11,184 nt of DNA from DASYML01 sp036399835 (GTDB lineage Bacteria; Acidobacteriota; Blastocatellia; Pyrinomonadales; Pyrinomonadaceae). Below, one piece after another: positions 7,574-11,184 of the stretch. Under the pieces are notes generated by a model. It searched no databases. It saw only the letters and a program-made list of their open reading frames with translations, and was not told the DNA's origin. The translations under genes were made by a program, and so were the position numbers. How positions within the stretch are numbered: position 1 is the first letter of the stretch; each line of letters starts with the position of its first letter. Location: contig DASWMI010000128.1 of assembly GCA_036399835.1 (NCBI GenBank), positions 1 through 11,184 of the forward strand, given 5' to 3'.

Positions 7574-8125
7574 CTAGCCCCACGTGTGCCGCTGCTCGGC
7601 CTTGAGCCTGAGCGCACGGAGCATATCACGGCGCAGCAGGCCGCTGAATGGTCCAACAATCATCCAGTAGAGACGAAACCGCCGACGGCTTGTTTCGTCA
7701 AGGCAAGAGACTCTCGTTTCCGTCTCAAGCAGGACGCTGCCGTCAGCCTGCTCGGAAAGCGAAAAATTCCAGGCGGCTTTAGCATAGCCAGGCTCATTAA
7801 AGTTTCTAAACTCTTCGGCATCGAGCCGCCGCAGCTCGCCCGAAGGCTTCCAGAAGCGCCCGGCCAGCCCCAACAGCAGCTCTTCCTGCGGCCTTTCGCC
7901 AAGCAGGATAAAGCACATCTTCTTCAGCAGGTGGTCCAGGTTAAGCTCGGCGGGAGAGGAGCGGCCCGCGCCCATCCCGCGCAAACGCATTAAGGCTTGA
8001 GTCAGCCGGGCACGGCTCAGGTCCAACTCGCGGACCACCGCGTAAACCTCTTCGAGCGAAGCATGAACTTTCGTCCGATGCCGCTCATGAACGTCATAAC
8101 GCGGAAGAAACTGGTCTATCAACAT
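7574..8125 (-). CDS. SRPBCC/START-like hypothetical protein
   Basis: A 183-residue soluble protein of unknown function. The N-terminal RYDVHERHRTKVHASLEEVYAVVRELDLSR pattern (about 9-38) is typical of the first strand and helix of SRPBCC (Bet v1/START-like) proteins, where 'H/V-x-A-S-x-E-x-V-Y' starts the helix-grip fold. Later parts also fit: FILLGE and LLLGLAGRFW (strands), NFNEPGYAKAAWNFSL, LLETETRVSCLDETSRRRFRLYW, and a long C-terminal helix (GLLRRDMLRALRLKAEQ) that would close a hydrophobic pocket. The ligand cannot be read from sequence. The fold call is inference from pattern, not from alignment. No strong ribosome binding site is seen before ATG 8125. The 72-bp gap to the rhodanese gene upstream on the same strand holds nothing recognisable. 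Confidence 0.75.
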   Translation of the reverse strand: MLIDQFLPRYDVHERHRTKVHASLEEVYAVVRELDLSRARLTQALMRLRGMGAGRSSPAELNLDHLLKKMCFILLGERPQEELLLGLAGRFWKPSGELRRLDAEEFRNFNEPGYAKAAWNFSLSEQADGSVLLETETRVSCLDETSRRRFRLYWMIVGPFSGLLRRDMLRALRLKAEQRHTWG

Positions 8126-8197
8126 GACGAAATCGGAATCGCAACTGCTTGATGAGAGGCGCGCTCGGAAGCTCTCGTAGAGACGCGGGCCGAAAGC

Positions 8198-8521
8198 TCA
8201 GTATTGCGGTACGCGCGGATCAACTTCGCTGGACCAGCGAGCTATGCCCCCGTCCAGGTTGCGCAGCTTGCCGAACCCTTGAGCCGCGAGAAACGAGCAG
8301 ACCTGCGCGCTCCTGATTCCGTGATGACACATAAAGACTATCTCATCATCAGGATTAAGCGTCTCGGCCCACTCCTGAAAACGGCTGAGCGGCAGGAGGC
8401 GCGCGCCCTCTATCCGCGCCATCTCATACTCGACAGGCTCGCGCACGTCAATCAGCGAAAACTGCTCGCCGCGCTTGATGCGCTCATCCAGCTCCACAGG
8501 CGAAATCGTTTCGTAGCTCAT
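8198..8521 (-). CDS. Single-domain rhodanese-like sulfurtransferase
   Basis: A 107-residue cytosolic rhodanese domain that would carry sulfane sulfur as a persulfide on its active-site cysteine. Seen directly: the IDVREPVEYEMARIEGARLLP lead-in (about 24-44), the active-site loop C65-H-H-G-I-R-S, and the terminal LDGGIARWSSEVDP segment characteristic of GlpE-like and MoeB-associated rhodaneses. The start ATG (8521) overlaps the stop of the upstream flavoprotein gene as ATGA, so the two are almost certainly co-transcribed and translationally coupled. That suggests reduction or transfer of protein-bound sulfur linked to NAD(P)H; the partner relation is inference. A second, divergent rhodanese gene lies at the right edge of the window with a different loop (CKMGGRS), so the two are not recent copies. 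Confidence 0.92.
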   Translation of the reverse strand: MSYETISPVELDERIKRGEQFSLIDVREPVEYEMARIEGARLLPLSRFQEWAETLNPDDEIVFMCHHGIRSAQVCSFLAAQGFGKLRNLDGGIARWSSEVDPRVPQY

Positions 8522-9432
8522 CTCTTCATCAGTCTCGACGCGATAACCTTCGCAGCCGTCGCGCCCGCGCCCGTGGCGCTTGAGACGGTCGGCGCGAGCG
8601 GATTGGCAACGTCTCCGATGGCGAAGACATTGCCAACGTTTGTTTCCTGCTCTCCGCTGACGATGATGTAGCCTTGCTGGTCCATCTGCAACTGTTCGCG
8701 GAATAGCTCAGTGTTCGGCTCAACGCCGACGCGTATGAGCACGCCCTGGACCGCCATCTGGAAAGGCTTGAGCGCGCCTTCGCGCAGAATCTCTACGGCT
8801 TCGACTCTTTGCTCGCCGATAATCCTCTGGACCATTGCTTCCGTAAAAACAGTGATGCGGTGGTCTGCCCGCAGCCGCTCGACAAACTCCCTGCGCGCGC
8901 GTAAATATTTACCGCGATGAACGAGCGTCACGGTGGCGCACGTCTCGGCCAGCAGCAAGGCATTCTCCGCCGCCGCATCGCCGCCGCCAATGACGCAGAC
9001 ATCCATCGCTTTGAACAGCTCTCTATCACGCGAGCCGGATTCCATGATACCGCGTCCCTCCAACTCGCTTTCGCCCGCAATGCCGAGCCGCCGCCTGCGC
9101 ACGCCCGTGGCGATGATGAGACTGATGGCCCGCAGCTCCTCGCCGCTCCGCAGCAAAACGCGCCTTGAGCGCAGGTCAGCGCTCTCTATCTCAACCTGCG
9201 TCCAGAGATCAAAGCCGGCTTCCTCAAGCTGAGCGGCAAATAGCTCGCGCAGTTCGCGCCCGTTTGCGGCCCTCACGCCCAGGTAATTATTAATCGGATT
9301 ATAAACACGCAGAAGCTGCCCGCCCGTCTCCTCCTGCTCTTCGAGCACGAGCGTATCCAGCCCCAGCTCGTCACACCACAGCGCGGCTGACATCCCGGCT
9401 GGACCAGCCCCTATGATAATCACGTCGTACAT
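8518..9432 (-). CDS. Thioredoxin reductase-like FAD/NAD(P) oxidoreductase lacking the CxxC
   Basis: A 304-residue soluble flavoprotein of the thioredoxin reductase/ferredoxin-NADP reductase fold. FAD binding: DVIIIGAGPAGMSAAL (about 3-18), GGQLLRVYNPINNYLG, and C-terminal NVFAIGDVAN. NAD(P) binding: VCVIGGGDAAAENALL (about 145-160), then HRGKYLRARREF, whose basic residues suit NADPH. Where thioredoxin reductases have the CATC redox pair, between GRG and the LFK that precedes the second nucleotide motif, this protein has S132-G-S-R135, so it cannot do the usual dithiol relay. It may act like a ferredoxin/flavodoxin-NADP reductase or serve the coupled rhodanese. ATG 9432 is chosen because the FAD motif starts right after it; the in-frame extension to TTG 9495 runs through a repeat array and has no ribosome site. 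ATGA overlap with the next gene. Confidence 0.87.
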   Translation of the reverse strand: MYDVIIIGAGPAGMSAALWCDELGLDTLVLEEQEETGGQLLRVYNPINNYLGVRAANGRELRELFAAQLEEAGFDLWTQVEIESADLRSRRVLLRSGEELRAISLIIATGVRRRRLGIAGESELEGRGIMESGSRDRELFKAMDVCVIGGGDAAAENALLLAETCATVTLVHRGKYLRARREFVERLRADHRITVFTEAMVQRIIGEQRVEAVEILREGALKPFQMAVQGVLIRVGVEPNTELFREQLQMDQQGYIIVSGEQETNVGNVFAIGDVANPLAPTVSSATGAGATAAKVIASRLMKR

Positions 9433-9437
9433 AAAAC

Positions 9438-9473
9438 GAGTCCGAGAGTCCCGAGTCTTGAGTCCGGAGTCAC
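9438..9473. repeat. Tandem period-7 repeat, GAGTC core
   Basis: Units GAGTCCGA (8 bp), then GAGTCCC, GAGTCTT, GAGTCCG, GAGTCAC in unbroken 7-bp steps. The array sits immediately upstream (minus strand) of the flavoprotein start, in place of a normal ribosome binding region. The 13 bases 9438-9450 are the exact reverse complement of 9579-9591 in the neighbouring array. Confidence 0.75.
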
Positions 9474-9510
9474 GAAGCAGTTTACAGTCTTTCAATCAGG
9501 AGAGCAGGCG

Positions 9511-10605
9511 CTAGCGATTTACTGCTGTGAGTGGTGAGCCGTGAGTTTCTGGTTTTTGGCCTTTGACTCCAGACTCTTGACTCTCGGACTCCAGACTTTC
9601 TTCGAGTGTGGCGGCGAGCGCGGCGCGCATCTCTTCGACAACCGCTTCCGGCTCAAGGCTGGAAGCAGCCAGTGCTCCTCCCTGGTCCATAAACTTGAAA
9701 GCGGATGCCATCTCACTGTGGTCCAGCTTCCAACTGCCTTCAGTCTTTCCCTCGCGCTCATTCAAGCGCGCGATGAGTGGTCCAAAATCTCCGCGCTTGA
9801 TGAGCGGGCGGACAATCGTTTCGGCCCAGGAGTAATAGGGATAATCAACGCGATAGCTCCATCCTCCATCGAGCGGCGTGGCGATGAGATAAACCTGCCC
9901 GCGCGCGTAGTGCGAGATGGCCGTGTAGGGCGCTGCGTGACGCGTCGGCTTAAAACCCGACTGGCCGAAAATTTCCGGCGCGAGCGTGATGACGGAAAGG
10001 CCCACCTCCGGCTGCTCTGCGACCTTCGATGTCCCGCGCGCAAAGCTTTCGAGCGCGGCCTGAATCTGTCGCCAGGCATCTCGCCAGAGCGGCTCGTAAT
10101 CGCTGGTCCGCGTCAGCACGCGCTCGACCTGCGGGAGGAGGAGACTGTAGGACTCCGCATCGCTCGTGACGGTACGGCCCGCCAGTTGATGCGCCAGCGG
10201 CGAGCCGGACTCTTCGCCCGGAAGAGGCTGGTCGGAGCCTTGTATGATGAGGCTGGCGCGGACCGCATCATCATTTGTGTATGCGGAAAAGTCTCCGGCC
10301 TCCGCGGCGGCCACCAGTTGCTCGCTAAGGTCCAGCGCGCGTGAGCCCGTCAAGGTGGTCCACACGGAGAGCAGCCCGTCCGTATCGAAGTGGTTGTTCG
10401 TAACCAGTTCTATCCCTCTCGTCAAAACATGAAAATCCCGCGAGCCGACGAGGTTCAGGGCAATCTCTGTCGAAGTGTCAGCCTTCAGATGAGAGGGCGT
10501 CTGGTTGCCCTGCCAGTGTGAGAAGTGCAGGCTGTTGGGCACAATGCCGTCCACCGAAAGCTTCGGCACATCTTCAAGCGACGCGTTGTAATATTCAAAT
10601 CTCAT
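9511..10605 (-). CDS. DUF6687-like protein with HFDTDG motif
   Basis: A 364-residue soluble protein that I assign, from memory of sequence patterns, to the DUF6687 type; function unknown. Conserved-looking motifs are LSVDGIVPNSLHFSHWQGNQTP (about 16-37), a DLSAEIA-like segment (DTSTEIALNLV), and NNHFDTDGLLSVW (70-82). HFDTDG resembles the H-x-D-x-D/DG metal site of DHH-type phosphoesterases, so metal-dependent hydrolysis is a weak inference. A later aromatic segment (YPYYSWAETIVRP) may form a domain core. The last 26 residues (about 339-364) are polar, low-complexity and encoded by period-7 repeats, so they are probably a recent addition. ATG 10605 is chosen over TTG 10620 because GAGAGG (10613-10618) lies 7 nt upstream. 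It is first in the minus-strand block, facing the divergent rhodanese gene. Confidence 0.72.
   Translation of the reverse strand: MRFEYYNASLEDVPKLSVDGIVPNSLHFSHWQGNQTPSHLKADTSTEIALNLVGSRDFHVLTRGIELVTNNHFDTDGLLSVWTTLTGSRALDLSEQLVAAAEAGDFSAYTNDDAVRASLIIQGSDQPLPGEESGSPLAHQLAGRTVTSDAESYSLLLPQVERVLTRTSDYEPLWRDAWRQIQAALESFARGTSKVAEQPEVGLSVITLAPEIFGQSGFKPTRHAAPYTAISHYARGQVYLIATPLDGGWSYRVDYPYYSWAETIVRPLIKRGDFGPLIARLNEREGKTEGSWKLDHSEMASAFKFMDQGGALAASSLEPEAVVEEMRAALAATLEESLESESQESGVKGQKPETHGSPLTAVNR
9527..9600. repeat. Two period-7 arrays inside a gene's 3' end
   Basis: On the plus strand, GTGAGTG, GTGAGCC, GTGAGTT (9527-9547) form three adjacent heptamers. After a spacer come GACTCCA, GACTCTT, GACTCTCG (8 bp), GACTCCA, GACTTTC (9565-9600). 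The second set is the inverted counterpart of the GAGTC array at 9438-9473, with a 13-bp exact inverted match at 9579-9591. The array is translated on the minus strand as the tail of the DUF6687-like protein. Confidence 0.75.
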
Positions 10606-10867
10606 CTCGATACCTCTCAAGAATACTCAAAAGTGATTGCTCATGAGTCCAATCATTCGCAACCTCGCTGCGCTCTGCCTGCGCAAACCTTAACTGATTT
10701 AAGCTCTGCAATCCAGGCAGCGGCAGGGCGCGCGAGTTTGAGACTGGTCCATTCCGCCTTGAGCCTGATTTGTTTGTCTCTCGGATTGCGGAGTAGAATG
10801 CGGGCGAACAGAGAAGCAGTATTTCCTTGACGCTTTGAATATCAGACCAGAGCAGACGGAGGGCCGT
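10606..10867. other. Divergent intergenic region
   Basis: This 262-bp region separates two divergent genes and should carry both promoters. Visible elements are a possible plus-strand promoter (10770-10799), a short inverted repeat CTTAA-CTGAT-TTAAG (10689-10703) and good ribosome sites at both ends. No convincing minus-strand promoter or known operator is seen, and the short ORFs across it lack family resemblance. Confidence 0.5.
10770..10799 (+). promoter_or_regulatory. Possible promoter of the right-edge rhodanese gene
   Basis: A -10-like TAGAAT (10794-10799, 5 of 6) lies 18 nt after a weak -35 TTGTTT (10770-10775, TTG core only). Transcription would begin near 10806 and give a leader of about 60 nt. 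A weak call by sequence match only. Confidence 0.3.
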
Positions 10868-11184
10868 ATGAGCCAGGCTAACATGCAGATGCCGGAGATG
10901 ACCGCGACCGAACTCAAGCAGCGCCTTGACAGAGGCGAAGACATTCAGATTATTGACGTGCGCGAGCCGAACGAATACGCCATCGCGCGCATTCCTGATT
11001 CAATCCATATCCCGCTCGGACAGGTCCTAAACCGCATGTCCGAGATTGACCCGAACCGCGAGACGGTCGTCCACTGCAAGATGGGCGGGCGCAGCGCGCG
11101 TGCCATCGAAGCCCTCAAGCGCGCGGGCTTTCAGGGGCGGCTCACCAACCTCAAAGGCGGCATCACGGCCTGGTCGAACGACGT
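10868..11184 (+). CDS. Rhodanese-like sulfurtransferase, partial at right edge
   Basis: The first 105 codons of a rhodanese-domain protein; the reading frame is still open at the window end, so the full length is unknown. The visible part has IIDVREPNEYAIARIPDSIHIP (about 28-49), the active-site loop C70-K-M-G-G-R-S and LKGGITAWSND, a complete rhodanese core. The CxxGGRS loop and spacing recall the C-terminal rhodanese of MoeB/MoeZ-type sulfur-carrier activators and stand-alone thiosulfate sulfurtransferases; a link to cofactor sulfur supply is inference. ATG 10868 is supported by GGAGGG (10858-10863), 4 nt upstream. It is transcribed away from the minus-strand block. If the protein ends shortly after the edge it is a single-domain enzyme; if not, it is a fusion. 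Confidence 0.9.
   Translation, partial: MSQANMQMPEMTATELKQRLDRGEDIQIIDVREPNEYAIARIPDSIHIPLGQVLNRMSEIDPNRETVVHCKMGGRSARAIEALKRAGFQGRLTNLKGGITAWSND

Noticed and set aside
9433..9495. N-terminal extension of the flavoprotein to a TTG start
   Set aside because: The extra 21 residues are translated repeat DNA, no ribosome site precedes the TTG, and the FAD motif belongs right after the Met at 9432.
9541..10344. 267-codon plus-strand frame opposite the DUF6687-like gene
   Set aside because: No recognisable motifs; the opposite frame has conserved motifs and a good Shine-Dalgarno site.

Overview
The window looks like chromosomal DNA of an Acidobacteriota member, probably class Blastocatellia. The reasons are the first gene (a secreted VWA protein of the 'VWFA-related Acidobacterial domain' type), the fairly high GC content, the very large soluble PAS/GAF hybrid kinase, and intergenic spacers filled with short period-7 repeats. 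The taxonomic call is inference; there is no rRNA or other marker gene in the window.

Layout. (1) 27-1193 (+) encodes an exported VWA-domain protein. (2) 1194-1557 is a gene-free spacer rich in structure: a large three-tier hairpin (1202-1307), a sigma70-like promoter (1312-1341), and a leader of about 210 nt with several hairpins, some mutually exclusive. (3) 1558-6063 (+) encodes a roughly 1,500-residue cytosolic hybrid histidine kinase, REC-PAS-PAS-PAS-GAF-GAF-PAS-PAS-HisKA-HATPase-REC. (4) Its stop codon lies inside an array of face-to-face 7-bp repeats that fills the convergent spacer. (5) Six minus-strand genes occupy 6146-10605. In transcription order they are a DUF6687-like protein, a thioredoxin-reductase-like flavoprotein lacking its CxxC, a rhodanese translationally coupled to it, a small SRPBCC-like protein, a DUF309 protein, and a GrdB/PrdB-family reductase homologue without Sec or Cys at the usual position. 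(6) A second rhodanese gene starts divergently at 10868 (+) and runs off the window.

How the genes may work together. The minus-strand block and the divergent gene contain a thiol/sulfur redox theme: an NAD(P)H flavoprotein, two single-domain rhodaneses and a selenoprotein-B-family homologue. Only the flavoprotein-rhodanese pair has a firm operon signal (ATGA overlap). Grouping the others is inference.

No classical defence, mobile-element, CRISPR or secondary-metabolite system is visible. The most unusual signal is non-coding: at least four arrays of 7-bp repeats, each with a different core, sit at gene borders. Two are arranged as exact 12-13 bp inverted matches, and at least two appear to have become part of coding sequence at gene ends.
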